Source: an uncultured Lacticaseibacillus sp. (GTDB taxonomy: Bacteria > Bacillota > Bacilli > Lactobacillales > Lactobacillaceae). From it: a stretch of 12,506 bases of DNA. A program made the position numbers and the translations under genes. The stretch lies in contig CAKRHU010000017.1 of assembly GCA_934339215.1 (NCBI GenBank), positions 1 through 12,506 on the forward strand, given 5' to 3'. Positions 1 through 8,905 of the stretch are shown in pieces. Under the pieces are notes generated by a model, which had not been told where the DNA came from, ran no database searches, and was given only the letters and a program-made list of their open reading frames with translations. Within the stretch, counting starts at the first letter, position 1, and each line of letters begins with the position of its first letter.

Positions 1-750
1 CAACAACTCGCCCCAATCGTCTTACCGATCGGCAATCAGCGCCAAGTCTCAGTGCGCGGGAAAATCGATCGCTTAGACACGGTCAACTTAAATGGCGACG
101 AATATTTCTTGGTGATCGACTACAAATCCAGCAAGCACGTGTTCACGCCACTGGAAGCTTATTATGGCGTAGCGATGCAAATGCTGACGTATATCGATGC
201 GGTGGAAAATGATCTCGATGAAAAAGGCGTCGCCAACAAACCTGCCGGCGCGCTTTATATGCACATGCACAAAAAGCCGGTCGCTTATGATCAAAATCCA
301 GACAAATTACAAATCGCGCATCAAAAAGCCTACAAACTGCAAGGCTTATTAGTCTTGCCAGATGATCAAGACCAAGCCTTGAACTTAGCGAAACAATTCG
401 ACGCTGGTTTAGGCGATGCCGGATTCACCAGCAATATCGTGCAAATCGGCACCAAGAAAAACGGCGAATTTTCTGCGCGCACACATGCCATTTCTCAAGA
501 TGCGTTAGCATTATATTTAAATCACAATCGTCAGTCGATCATTCATGCCGCACAACAGATCTTAGCGGGCAATATTGCGCTAGCACCATTGCAGTTTAAA
601 TCTGAAGCCACGGTGATCACCCAATCCGACTATCAAGCCATCATGTTGTTTGACCCCGCAACAGAACACGACCGTTATCACCATGTCGACTCCTTAGACG
701 TGCCAACGATCATGGCCAATATGCGAAAGGAAGCTGAAGACCATGCCTAA
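1..750 (+). CDS. rexB: ATP-dependent nuclease subunit B, C-terminal part (RexB/AddB), cut by window start
   Basis: This is the C-terminal ~249 residues of the B subunit of the AddAB/RexAB double-strand-break processing complex; the frame is open from base 1, so the gene begins upstream. The visible part is the RecB-type nuclease domain: a GKIDR motif (Asp codon at 67), an IDYKSS motif (Asp codon 118, Lys codon 124) and a downstream Q-x-L-T-Y-x-D motif (Gln codon 178), all of the PD-(D/E)XK fold, so the nuclease looks intact. In Bacillus-type AddB three Cys follow this domain and help hold a [4Fe-4S] cluster; here the equivalent stretch (about 615-690) reads SDYQAIMLFDP and no Cys occurs anywhere in the visible part. 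This matches the cluster-free RexB type known from lactic acid bacteria. The stop overlaps the rexA start by 8 bp, implying translational coupling. Family assignment is firm; the N-terminal part is not seen. Confidence 0.93.
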   Translation, partial: QQLAPIVLPIGNQRQVSVRGKIDRLDTVNLNGDEYFLVIDYKSSKHVFTPLEAYYGVAMQMLTYIDAVENDLDEKGVANKPAGALYMHMHKKPVAYDQNPDKLQIAHQKAYKLQGLLVLPDDQDQALNLAKQFDAGLGDAGFTSNIVQIGTKKNGEFSARTHAISQDALALYLNHNRQSIIHAAQQILAGNIALAPLQFKSEATVITQSDYQAIMLFDPATEHDRYHHVDSLDVPTIMANMRKEAEDHA

Positions 751-3700
751 ATATACTGAAAATCAAACCAAAGCCATTTTGCATGGTGGCCATGATGTGC
801 TGGTATCCGCTTCTGCGGGCTCCGGGAAAACCACCGTCTTAGTTGAGCGCATTTTGCACCAGTTAAAAGCCGGCGGCGAATTGTCGCGGATGTTGATCGT
901 GACCTTCACCAATGCCGCAACCAGCGACATGAAACTCAAGATTCAAACAAAGCTCAAACAAGCTTTCGCAGCGGAAACAGACCCAAAAATTCGCCGGCAT
1001 CTCGGCACCCAGCAAGCCTTAGCCAACAGTGCCCCGATCATGACGTTGGATGCGTTTTGTCAACAAGTGGTGCAACAGTACTATTATGCCATCGATTTGG
1101 AACCAGGCTTTCGCATTTTAAGTGACCCCGTTGAGCGGCAATTGCTGGCCGAATCTGTGTGGAGCGACTTGGTGGAAGCTGAACTTGCCGGGGAGCATGC
1201 CGCCGACTTTGAAGCGTTGGCGGATAATTTCAGCACTGGCACCGATGATTCCGGGCTTGCCGACGCCGTCTTTTCGTTAGTGGATTATGCCAATACCACC
1301 CCGACGCCACACCAATGGTTGACTGAAATTGCCGATGCTTATGCCCCAGAACATTTCGATGTGTGGTTCAACCAACAAGTTTGGCCGCGCTTAGCCGAAC
1401 AATTGCGCCAAGCCCATGACAGTTTGCAAGGGTTACTTTCAGCGCTTGATCCTGCCGATAACGCTTTAGCCGACGCAGGCGCTCAGTTGCAAAATGTGTT
1501 GACAGCATTAGATCAAGCGGCGCAATTGGACACCCAAGATTATGCCAGTGCCCAAAGTTTGCTCAACAGCTTGCCTTGGCCAGACTGGCGCAAAGGCCGT
1601 CGAACCAAAGATGAAGTGGCCAAAGAAATCAAAAAGCAAACCGTCGATGCCGCCAACGCCGTGAAAAAAGCGTTTCAAGCCAACGCGCTGACCATGGTGC
1701 AAATTGCGCCTAAAGACCTCACTGAAGCATTGACGGCAACATATCCACTGATGCAGACGTTAAGTGCCGTGTGTCAAGAATTCACCTTGGCCTTTGCGAC
1801 GGAAAAACAGGCGCGCCATGTGCAAGATTTCAATGATATTGCCCATCATGCGTTAGATATTTTGCACACCGATGATCCGCAAACAGGCGTTGCGATCGCA
1901 GAGAACTTTAAAGCCAGCTTTGATCAAGTGTTTGTCGATGAGTACCAAGACATCAACTTGCTTCAAGAAAGTTTGCTCGAAGCAGTTTCTCAAACAACGC
2001 CTGGCAATCGCTTTATGGTCGGGGATATCAAGCAGAGCATTTACGGGTTTCGCTTGGCGGATCCGCGGCTATTTTTGGCGAAGTACCGCCGCTTCGGTGT
2101 TGCAGACAGTGATGGCGAGCGTTTGGTCTTAGCCGAGAACTTCCGCTCCAGTCGCAATGTGTTGGATTTTACCAATTTGATTTTTTCGCAGATCATGGAT
2201 CCGGCTGTCGGGGACATGGCTTATGACCAAGACGCGCAACTCAAGCGCGCCACCTTTAATGCACCTGAAGATTTCGCGCCTGCTACGGAATTGTTGTTGA
2301 ATGTGGCTGACGCTGACAGCGAACCAGAAGCTGATGATGAGGACGCCGACCCAGACGTTGAGAACTTGGATAAAGCCACCCGCCAAGCCAATTTGGTGAT
2401 TGCTAAAATTCAAGCCTTGGTCAATGATCCAGACGCGATTTTATATGATGGCCAAACCAAAGCCGCGAATGGCGACTTGGTGTGGCAAAAACGCCGCATT
2501 CGCTATCAAGATATCACATTGCTCGTGCGCGGGCGGACCAACAACGTCGCCATTCAAAGTGCCTTTGCCAAAGCCAAAGTGCCGATCGTCGTCGCTGATG
2601 CGCAAAATTATTTCAAAACCACGGAACTGATGACGATGTTGTCGATGCTACGAGTGATCGATAATCCCAAACAAGAAATCGCGTTAGTGGCGGTATTGCG
2701 CTCGCCGATGGTGGGGATGCGGGCTGATCAATTGGCGTTGATCCGCTTAGCGAAGCCGCATGCCAGCTTTGATGATGCGTTTGAAGCCTTTTTAACGCAA
2801 CCGACCAGAAGTGAATTTGGCGCGCAAACGCAAAAAACGGCGCAACATTTTGCTGATCAAATTGCGGATTTGCGTGATTTCGCTCGGGGTCACGAATTGG
2901 TGCAGTTGATTTGGCGGATCTATGATGAATTCGGGTATTTGGATTTTGTCGGTGGCTTAGATGGCGGCGTCCAGCGTCAAGCCAACTTGCGCGCTTTAGC
3001 CAGCCGCGCCGCCAGTTATGAAGCAGGAGGATTCCGCGGTTTATTTGCTTTCATTCACTTCATTGAATTGATGCAAAAGCAAAACAAAGACCTCGCCAGT
3101 GCGGTTACCGTCGATCCTGATGTCGATGCCGTCTCATTGATGACGATCCATGGCTCTAAAGGCTTGGAATTTCCCATCGTGTTTGTGATGGGGATGGACA
3201 CGAAATTTGATCTGCGCGATTTACAAAGCCGCCAGATCTTGACGCCAAATTTGACTGGGGTGCAGTGGCTCAATCAAGCCACTGGCGCAATTTATCCCTT
3301 GCCGCAATTTGAATTAGCCAAAGCGCAGAAACGCCGGCAAATGTTGGCGGAAGAAATGCGGCTTTTATATGTGGCACTGACCCGGGCGGAACAATATCTG
3401 TTCTTAGTGGCCAATGTCGATAGTCCCGATCAGTTGACCAAAAAATGGGAAACTGCCACCACTGCCACGCATCAAGTGTTACCCCAAGCGATGCGCGCCA
3501 GTGCCGGACGGTATTTGGACTGGATCGGCATGGCGATCGCGCGGTTGGATGATGGCAAAATCGAAACCTTTGGCGCGAAAGTTAAAACCGTGCTGGATAC
3601 CGATCAAACGCCAGTCGTCGCCAACACCACCCCAGACCTACCAGCGCCGGCGCCAGAAATCGATTTAACCAAGTGGTTTGATTGGCGCTATCCCTTTGCT

Positions 3701-4393
3701 GCCGCGACGAAAACCACGGGCTTTCAATCGGTAACAGAAATCAAACGTGCCCAACAAGAAGATGAAGACATTCAAGAATTGGTGGCATCTGATCGCCAGC
3801 TCGGTGGCAATCGCTTTGTGTCTGATTTTGCCCAACCGCAATTTTTGATGAAACCCAAAGCGCCATCTGCAACTGCGATTGGGACGGCGACGCATTTGGT
3901 ATTACAACAACTCGATTGGATGAAACCGACAGCTGAAACCATCGCGGCAACCGTTGCGCGCTTGGTGGATGAACAGCGTCTCGATAACCAAGTCGCTGCC
4001 AAAATCGATCAAGCCAGTTTGTTGCGGTTTATGCACACGGACTTGGGCCAATTGATCGCGGACAATGCCAGCGGGTTGCATCGAGAAGTCGCGTTTTCCT
4101 TGTTGTTGCCTGCTGCATCCGTATTTGCCAAAATGGCAGGGGACCAAGACAACGATATTTTAGTGCACGGGATGATCGACGGGTACGTCACCACGCCAAA
4201 TGGGGTCGTGTTGTTTGATTACAAGACGGATCATGTGCAGTCTGCCGAAGAATTGTTGCCGCGCTACACGTTACAACTGCAATTGTATGATGAAGCGCTG
4301 AGCACGATGCAGCCCCAACCGGTGATCGCCAGATATTTGATCGCTTTGGCGACTGGTGAGGTCATCAGTGTGGCGAAAGCCCCGCAAGAATAG
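743..4393 (+). CDS. rexA: ATP-dependent helicase/nuclease subunit A (RexA/AddA)
   Basis: This is the helicase-nuclease subunit of the RexAB complex, which unwinds and resects DNA ends for RecA loading. It has 1216 residues, normal for AddA. UvrD-like helicase motifs appear in order: Q motif YTENQTKAI (5-12), Walker A ASAGSGKT (23-30), Ia TFTNAATSDM, Walker B VDEYQD (398-403), III GDIKQSIYGFR, IV ENFRSS, V MTIHGSKGLEF (about 800), VI LLYVALTRAE. The C-terminal RecB-like nuclease has GTATH (His1051), GMIDGY (Asp1146), DYKTD (Asp1159, Lys1161) and QLQLY. A strongly acidic linker lies at about residues 525-545, in a region that is often acidic in LAB homologues. The ATG at 743 is preceded by AAAGGA (726-731) and lies within the rexB stop overlap. 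With two intact nuclease sites, this looks like an AddAB-type dual-nuclease enzyme that would recognise a short Chi sequence; the Chi of this organism cannot be read from the window. Confidence 0.97.
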   Translation: MPKYTENQTKAILHGGHDVLVSASAGSGKTTVLVERILHQLKAGGELSRMLIVTFTNAATSDMKLKIQTKLKQAFAAETDPKIRRHLGTQQALANSAPIMTLDAFCQQVVQQYYYAIDLEPGFRILSDPVERQLLAESVWSDLVEAELAGEHAADFEALADNFSTGTDDSGLADAVFSLVDYANTTPTPHQWLTEIADAYAPEHFDVWFNQQVWPRLAEQLRQAHDSLQGLLSALDPADNALADAGAQLQNVLTALDQAAQLDTQDYASAQSLLNSLPWPDWRKGRRTKDEVAKEIKKQTVDAANAVKKAFQANALTMVQIAPKDLTEALTATYPLMQTLSAVCQEFTLAFATEKQARHVQDFNDIAHHALDILHTDDPQTGVAIAENFKASFDQVFVDEYQDINLLQESLLEAVSQTTPGNRFMVGDIKQSIYGFRLADPRLFLAKYRRFGVADSDGERLVLAENFRSSRNVLDFTNLIFSQIMDPAVGDMAYDQDAQLKRATFNAPEDFAPATELLLNVADADSEPEADDEDADPDVENLDKATRQANLVIAKIQALVNDPDAILYDGQTKAANGDLVWQKRRIRYQDITLLVRGRTNNVAIQSAFAKAKVPIVVADAQNYFKTTELMTMLSMLRVIDNPKQEIALVAVLRSPMVGMRADQLALIRLAKPHASFDDAFEAFLTQPTRSEFGAQTQKTAQHFADQIADLRDFARGHELVQLIWRIYDEFGYLDFVGGLDGGVQRQANLRALASRAASYEAGGFRGLFAFIHFIELMQKQNKDLASAVTVDPDVDAVSLMTIHGSKGLEFPIVFVMGMDTKFDLRDLQSRQILTPNLTGVQWLNQATGAIYPLPQFELAKAQKRRQMLAEEMRLLYVALTRAEQYLFLVANVDSPDQLTKKWETATTATHQVLPQAMRASAGRYLDWIGMAIARLDDGKIETFGAKVKTVLDTDQTPVVANTTPDLPAPAPEIDLTKWFDWRYPFAAATKTTGFQSVTEIKRAQQEDEDIQELVASDRQLGGNRFVSDFAQPQFLMKPKAPSATAIGTATHLVLQQLDWMKPTAETIAATVARLVDEQRLDNQVAAKIDQASLLRFMHTDLGQLIADNASGLHREVAFSLLLPAASVFAKMAGDQDNDILVHGMIDGYVTTPNGVVLFDYKTDHVQSAEELLPRYTLQLQLYDEALSTMQPQPVIARYLIALATGEVISVAKAPQE

Positions 4394-4424
4394 TAAAATA
4401 GACGCTGAATCTATCATGAAGTGA
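4394..4424 (+). other. Short rexA-dinG spacer with weak -10-like box and a two-codon mini-ORF
   Basis: A TAAAAT box (4394-4399) matches the sigma-A -10 consensus at five of six bases, but the best-placed -35 (TGGCGA, 4371-4376) is poor, so a separate dinG promoter is only possible. ATG-AAG-TGA at 4416-4424 ends exactly where the dinG GTG begins. No Shine-Dalgarno sequence of normal strength is seen for dinG. Confidence 0.3.
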
Positions 4425-7196
4425 GTGAAGTCATTGGCTTTCGACCAAACCTATGCGGTATTAGATCTGGAAACGACTGGTACGGCAGTTAAAAATGGCG
4501 ACCGCATCATCCAAATCGGATGCGCCTTCGTCAAAAACTTTAAGGTGATCGCCACCTTTTCACAAATGATCAATCCGGATCGCGACGTGCCGCAAGCGAT
4601 TCAACAATTGACCCATATCGACCCAGAAGCCTTAGTGGCCGCACCTTATTTTGCTGACGTCGCAAAAGGGTTTGCCAAGCGTCTAAAAGATTGTGTGATC
4701 GTCTGCCACAATGTGAATTTCGATTACCCTTTTTTAAGTGCAGAATTTGAACGCGTCGGCTTGCCGGCGTTGACTAATCCGGCCATCGATACGGTGGAGC
4801 TTGCGCAGATCTTATTGCCGACGCAAGGCAGTTATCGTTTGCAAGATCTCACCCAAGCGCTGGGCATTCAGCACAAAAATCCGCATCGCGCAGACTCTGA
4901 TGCCGTCAGCACCGCCAAGTTGTTGATGGCATTGACCAAACGCTTTCAAGCGTTGCCCAGTGTGTTGCAACATCAACTGGTGGGCAAAAGTCATGCCTTG
5001 ATCCGGCAAACTGGGGATTTTCTGACCAAATTGGAACGCTTTGATGTGCCGTTGAAACGCCCGATGATCCAAGTCGGGGAGTTGGTGCTGCAAGCGATGC
5101 CTGACGTCGTGGAACCGATCGAACCACGCGCTTATCCTTTGGCTGCTATCGATAAAAAGGCCATTTTAAAGCCCGCGTATAAGTGGCGCGCCGCTCAAGG
5201 CAAAATGATGGACGCGATTTATCAAAATGCGACCGACACACAACAACCGTTGGTGATCGAAGCCGGCACTGGCTTAGGAAAAACCATGGGGTATTTATTA
5301 CCTTATGCCTATGTTGCCAATGCCCAACAAAAACTGGTGATTGCCACGACGACCACGGTGTTACAAAGCCAGTTATTTGCCCAAACGCAAAAACTCGCTG
5401 ACCTGTTGGATCGCCCGATCAATGCCGTGATCATCAAAAGCCCGCGCCATTATTTAGACCTCACCCAATTTCAAGATAGTTTGCAACCGCCTGCTGGCGA
5501 CCGCTTGACTGCGGTACTGCAAATGAAGTTATTGGTATGGTTGAGCACAACCACCACTGGCGACTTAGATGAGTTGCACTTGACCACTTATCGCGCCCCG
5601 TTATTTGGCCAAGTCGCTCATGCTGGCGCCAAAGCCGTGGGGCCTTATGCTGAGTATGATTTTTATCAGCGTTTGCAGACCCAAATCAAGGCGGCTAGCA
5701 TCGTGATCACCAACCACGCTTACCTTGCACGCCATCCAGAACTCGCTGAAGCCCAGCCATTCTTAGTAGTGGATGAGGCCCAACATTTTGCTGACAACGT
5801 GGCGTTAGCGCATGCGCATCAACTGGATTTGGCCAAGTTGCGCATTCATTTGCAGCATTTAGCCCGGCTGGTCAATCGCCCAGAACATCACAACTTGATG
5901 CAAGTCTTCGCCGATTCCAAAATGCAAACGTATCAGTTGCAAAGCTTAGCAACCGCCGTGGCCGCAAGTATCGCCACGATCGAAGCCGTCCAAATCAAAT
6001 TCGGCAAAATGCTTCAAGACCCTAAACCTGGTTTTATGGCGCAGTCGCTGAGCGTTGAACAAGCCCAAAGCGTTGAAGCCGAATTGCGGGTGTGGCTTCC
6101 GAAATTATCTCGCCAACTCGATGCTGTAGCCGGGGTTTGCAGCCAATTGCAACAACAATACCTCAGCCATCAAGATCATTTTGGCGTCAGTGCTGCTGGC
6201 TTGTTTCAAGCGCTCGGTGCATTGCGCAAAGCCTTTGATCAAGACAGCACCCAACTGATCGCGTTGAAAGATTTCAAACATTTGGATCAACAACTTTGCC
6301 GCTTGGAGCTTGCTAATGGTAAAGATGCCTTGAGTTTAAAACTCACTTGGCAACAAGTTTCGGCTGCCTTGGCGACTAAAGCGCTGCTCGATGAATTCCA
6401 CGCCCCAGTCTTAGTGGGGGCGACGTTGATGGTAGCGCGCAAATTCGATTACTTACTGCAAGCAGTGGGCTTGCCCTTAGAGACGCCGACGTTGCGTTTG
6501 CGCAGTCCGTTTCATTACGCCCAACAAGCGCAAGTGTTTGTGGATCCCGAAGCGCCTCATCCAGATGACGTTGACTATTTGGATTATCTCGTCGATGCGT
6601 TGCGGCAATTATGTGAAGTCCAGCATCAAACCATTGTCTTATTCAATCGCTTAGATACCATTAAAGCTGTTTATGCCCGGATTGCGGACCGCGAATGGAC
6701 GGCGGATTGGGAAATTTTAGCGCAAGGGGTGTCTGGCTCTGCCGGGAAAATTGCCAAGCGTTTTGCGATTTCTCAACACGCGTTATTACTTGGCGCCGCC
6801 AGTTTCTTTGAAGGCGTCGATTATCCGGATAAGCAATTGGAAATGGTGATTTTAACCCGTTTACCGTTTGATGCGCCAAGCCAGCCGTTGGTGCAAGCGC
6901 GTAGTGAGCAATTGCAAGCACAAGGACGCGATCCGTTCACTGAAGAAGCCTTACCAAAAGCCACGTTAAGATTGCGGCAGAGTTTTGGCCGCTTGATCCG
7001 CACGGAACATGACCGCGGAGTGTTTATCTGCTTAGATCCGCGGCTAGTCACCACTAAATATGGCCGGCAAATGCAGCACGCTTTACCGAATCTTAAGCCA
7101 ATGCGCCTGTCAGTACCAGAAATGGCGCAGTATAGTAAAGCATGGTTAGATCATCAACCACTATTGAACAAGGAGGGAACCCATCATAATGCGTAG
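4425..7196 (+). CDS. dinG: DinG-family 3'-5' exonuclease / helicase-like protein
   Basis: The protein has 923 residues and two parts. The N-terminal DEDDh exonuclease, like DNA polymerase III epsilon, has LDLETTG (Asp14, Glu16), HNVNFD (Asp100) and HRADSDA (His154, Asp159), so all catalytic positions are present. The C-terminal XPD/DinG-like superfamily 2 ATPase has Walker A EAGTGLGKT (279-287), DEAQH (450-454) and a motif VI QSFGRLIRTEHDRG near the end. The Fe-S domain of E. coli DinG is missing: there is no Cys between Walker A and DEAQH, and KSPRHYLDL has Asp where Cys can stand in relatives. From memory, the Staphylococcus aureus DinG, also without a cluster, is an exonuclease rather than a helicase, so the same may hold here. 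The start is a GTG without a clear ribosome site (TTG at 4434 is the alternative), right after a two-codon ATG-AAG-TGA. It overlaps ypmB by 8 bp. Confidence 0.92.
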   Translation: MKSLAFDQTYAVLDLETTGTAVKNGDRIIQIGCAFVKNFKVIATFSQMINPDRDVPQAIQQLTHIDPEALVAAPYFADVAKGFAKRLKDCVIVCHNVNFDYPFLSAEFERVGLPALTNPAIDTVELAQILLPTQGSYRLQDLTQALGIQHKNPHRADSDAVSTAKLLMALTKRFQALPSVLQHQLVGKSHALIRQTGDFLTKLERFDVPLKRPMIQVGELVLQAMPDVVEPIEPRAYPLAAIDKKAILKPAYKWRAAQGKMMDAIYQNATDTQQPLVIEAGTGLGKTMGYLLPYAYVANAQQKLVIATTTTVLQSQLFAQTQKLADLLDRPINAVIIKSPRHYLDLTQFQDSLQPPAGDRLTAVLQMKLLVWLSTTTTGDLDELHLTTYRAPLFGQVAHAGAKAVGPYAEYDFYQRLQTQIKAASIVITNHAYLARHPELAEAQPFLVVDEAQHFADNVALAHAHQLDLAKLRIHLQHLARLVNRPEHHNLMQVFADSKMQTYQLQSLATAVAASIATIEAVQIKFGKMLQDPKPGFMAQSLSVEQAQSVEAELRVWLPKLSRQLDAVAGVCSQLQQQYLSHQDHFGVSAAGLFQALGALRKAFDQDSTQLIALKDFKHLDQQLCRLELANGKDALSLKLTWQQVSAALATKALLDEFHAPVLVGATLMVARKFDYLLQAVGLPLETPTLRLRSPFHYAQQAQVFVDPEAPHPDDVDYLDYLVDALRQLCEVQHQTIVLFNRLDTIKAVYARIADREWTADWEILAQGVSGSAGKIAKRFAISQHALLLGAASFFEGVDYPDKQLEMVILTRLPFDAPSQPLVQARSEQLQAQGRDPFTEEALPKATLRLRQSFGRLIRTEHDRGVFICLDPRLVTTKYGRQMQHALPNLKPMRLSVPEMAQYSKAWLDHQPLLNKEGTHHNA
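7170..7177 (+). promoter_or_regulatory. Strong ribosome binding site for ypmB inside dinG
   Basis: AAGGAGGG lies within the last dinG codons, 11 bases before the ypmB ATG at 7189. It fixes that start and explains why ypmB can be translated despite overlapping the dinG stop by 8 bp. Confidence 0.8.
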
Positions 7197-7680
7197 AGCA
7201 AATCGCCGCAACTGGCAAGGCAAAGTCTGGGTCGTTGTCGGCTTAGTCTTGATCGCCGTGGTGTTAGGCATTTATCAAAAAGGTCTGGCCCCAATGCGTG
7301 CCGTACGCACACAAGCCGTCAGCATCGCCAAAAAGAAAGCTGGCGTGCAATCCGTTTCTGCCTTTTATTGGGACAAACAGCGCGATTCTTATGTGACGGT
7401 GGCAGGCACCACCAAAAATAAGCAAAAAGTCTATGTCTTGATCCGCCAAAAAACCGGGCATATGGATGTGTTGCGTCAAGCTAATGGGATTTCCATGCAA
7501 GAAGCTGAGGCTGAAGCCATCAAAAGCTTCGCGCCTAAGAAAATTATTAGCGTGGGATTGAGCATTCGTAAACAAAAAGTCGTTTGGGATATTGGCTATC
7601 GCTCAAAGTCTGGTAAACTAGGCTATGTAACTTATGATTTTAAAAACGGCGATCAATTATTTGCTGTCGCTAATTTATAA
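7189..7680 (+). CDS. ypmB: YpmB-like membrane-anchored PepSY/DUF5590 protein
   Basis: The protein has 163 residues: a basic N-terminus (RRANRRNWQGK), one hydrophobic segment at about residues 13-30 (VWVVVGLVLIAVVLGIY), then a soluble part expected outside the membrane. This fits an uncleaved signal anchor. The soluble part resembles the tandem PepSY-like folds of B. subtilis YpmB: a first module with an A-x-x-K-A-G start and YWDKQRDSYVTVAG strand, and a second with EAEAEAIKSF then WDIGYRSKSGKLGYVTYDF. The role of the family is not established; PepSY domains are thought to modulate peptidases or sense the envelope. Its place between dinG and aspB is the usual one in Bacilli. I assign it from domain pattern plus position; sequence similarity alone would be weak evidence. 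Confidence 0.8.
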   Translation: MRRANRRNWQGKVWVVVGLVLIAVVLGIYQKGLAPMRAVRTQAVSIAKKKAGVQSVSAFYWDKQRDSYVTVAGTTKNKQKVYVLIRQKTGHMDVLRQANGISMQEAEAEAIKSFAPKKIISVGLSIRKQKVVWDIGYRSKSGKLGYVTYDFKNGDQLFAVANL

Positions 7681-7701
7681 TTCAGCCTGGGGAGTGAGCC
7701 T

Positions 7702-8880
7702 ATGCATTTATCAAAGCGAATCAATACTGTGGCACCGTCAGCAACATTGGCTGTGTCGAATTTAACCAAGCAAATGAAAGCGCGCGGGGAAGACGTGATC
7801 GACTTGTCGATCGGCCAACCTGATTTCGAAACGCCAAAGCACATCGAAGAAGCAGCGATTGCGGCCATACGGAACAATAAAACCAGCTTCTACACGCAAG
7901 CTTCTGGCATTCCAGAATTGCGCCAAGCGATTGCCGATCACATTTTTGCCCAAACCAACGTGCGCTATGATCCCAAACAAATCGTGGTCACCACTGGCGC
8001 GAAGTTCGCCTTGTATGGTTTGATGCAAGTCTTGTTTGACCCAGGCGAAGAAGTGCTGGTGCCAATTCCAGGCTGGGTGTCTTACGTGGAACAAATTAAG
8101 TTAGCTGGCGGCGTCCCACGTTCTGTGGTCGCCAAAGCCAACTTTAAAGTCACGGTGGATGAACTGGAAGCACAGCGCACTGCAAAAACGCGCGCCGTGA
8201 TCATCAACTCACCACAAAACCCAACCGGTGCGGTTTACACCCGTCAAGAATTGACCTTGATCGGTAACTGGGCATTGAAGCATGACATTTTAGTGATCGC
8301 TGACGATATTTATCGCGACTTGATTTATAACGGCATGGCTTACACTTCCATGATTCAAATCGATCCTGCCATCACCGCAAACACGGTATTGATCACTGGT
8401 GTTTCCAAGTCTTATGCCATGACTGGCTGGCGCATCGGCGTCATCGCCGGCCCTGAAAAAATCACCAGTGCCATGGGCAAATTACTGGGCCACGCCACTG
8501 GGAACACCACGGCAGTCGCGCAGTATGCGGCACTGGCAGCCTTTTCCGGCACCCAGGAACCCGTCGAAACCATGCGCCAAGCATTTGAAAAGCGCTTGAA
8601 TGCGGTGTACGATCGATTAGTGCAGATTCCAGGCTTTGAACTCGATACCAAACCACAAGGGGCCTTTTACTTGTTCCCGAAAGTTTCTCGCGCTGCGCAA
8701 TTATGCCACTATACGTCAGTCGATGACTTTGTGGCCGCATTGCTTGAAGAAACTGGGGTCGCGTTAGTGCCAGGGCGTGCCTTTGGGATGCCAGAACATG
8801 CACGCTTGAGCTATTCAAAGGATATGGAAAGCTTAATGACGGCGATGGACCGCATTGCGGCCTTCGTTGCCAACAACTGA
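7702..8880 (+). CDS. aspB: Pyridoxal-phosphate aminotransferase, aspartate aminotransferase type (AspB)
   Basis: This class I/II fold-type I aminotransferase has 392 residues, the normal length. It likely exchanges the amino group between aspartate and 2-oxoglutarate in the cytosol. Visible motifs are LSIGQPDFETP near residue 36, the PGWVSY segment, NPTG (Asn173), ADDIY (Asp201, Tyr204, which contact the cofactor), SKSYAMTGWRIG with the PLP-binding Lys236, and ARLSY with the substrate carboxylate Arg368. The ATG at 7702 follows GGGGAG (7689-7694) by seven bases. It sits 21 bp after ypmB and 25 bp before asnS, so it is in one transcription unit. Making aspartate next to the enzyme that charges tRNA with asparagine is a plausible link. 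Substrate preference (aspartate, or aromatic or other amino acids) cannot be proven from sequence. Confidence 0.92.
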   Translation: MHLSKRINTVAPSATLAVSNLTKQMKARGEDVIDLSIGQPDFETPKHIEEAAIAAIRNNKTSFYTQASGIPELRQAIADHIFAQTNVRYDPKQIVVTTGAKFALYGLMQVLFDPGEEVLVPIPGWVSYVEQIKLAGGVPRSVVAKANFKVTVDELEAQRTAKTRAVIINSPQNPTGAVYTRQELTLIGNWALKHDILVIADDIYRDLIYNGMAYTSMIQIDPAITANTVLITGVSKSYAMTGWRIGVIAGPEKITSAMGKLLGHATGNTTAVAQYAALAAFSGTQEPVETMRQAFEKRLNAVYDRLVQIPGFELDTKPQGAFYLFPKVSRAAQLCHYTSVDDFVAALLEETGVALVPGRAFGMPEHARLSYSKDMESLMTAMDRIAAFVANN

Positions 8881-8905
8881 TTTTACTTAGAGGAGAATTT
8901 ATTGC

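Noticed and set aside
8881..8905. T-box leader before asnS
   Set aside because: The gap to aspB is only 25 bp, far too short for a T-box.
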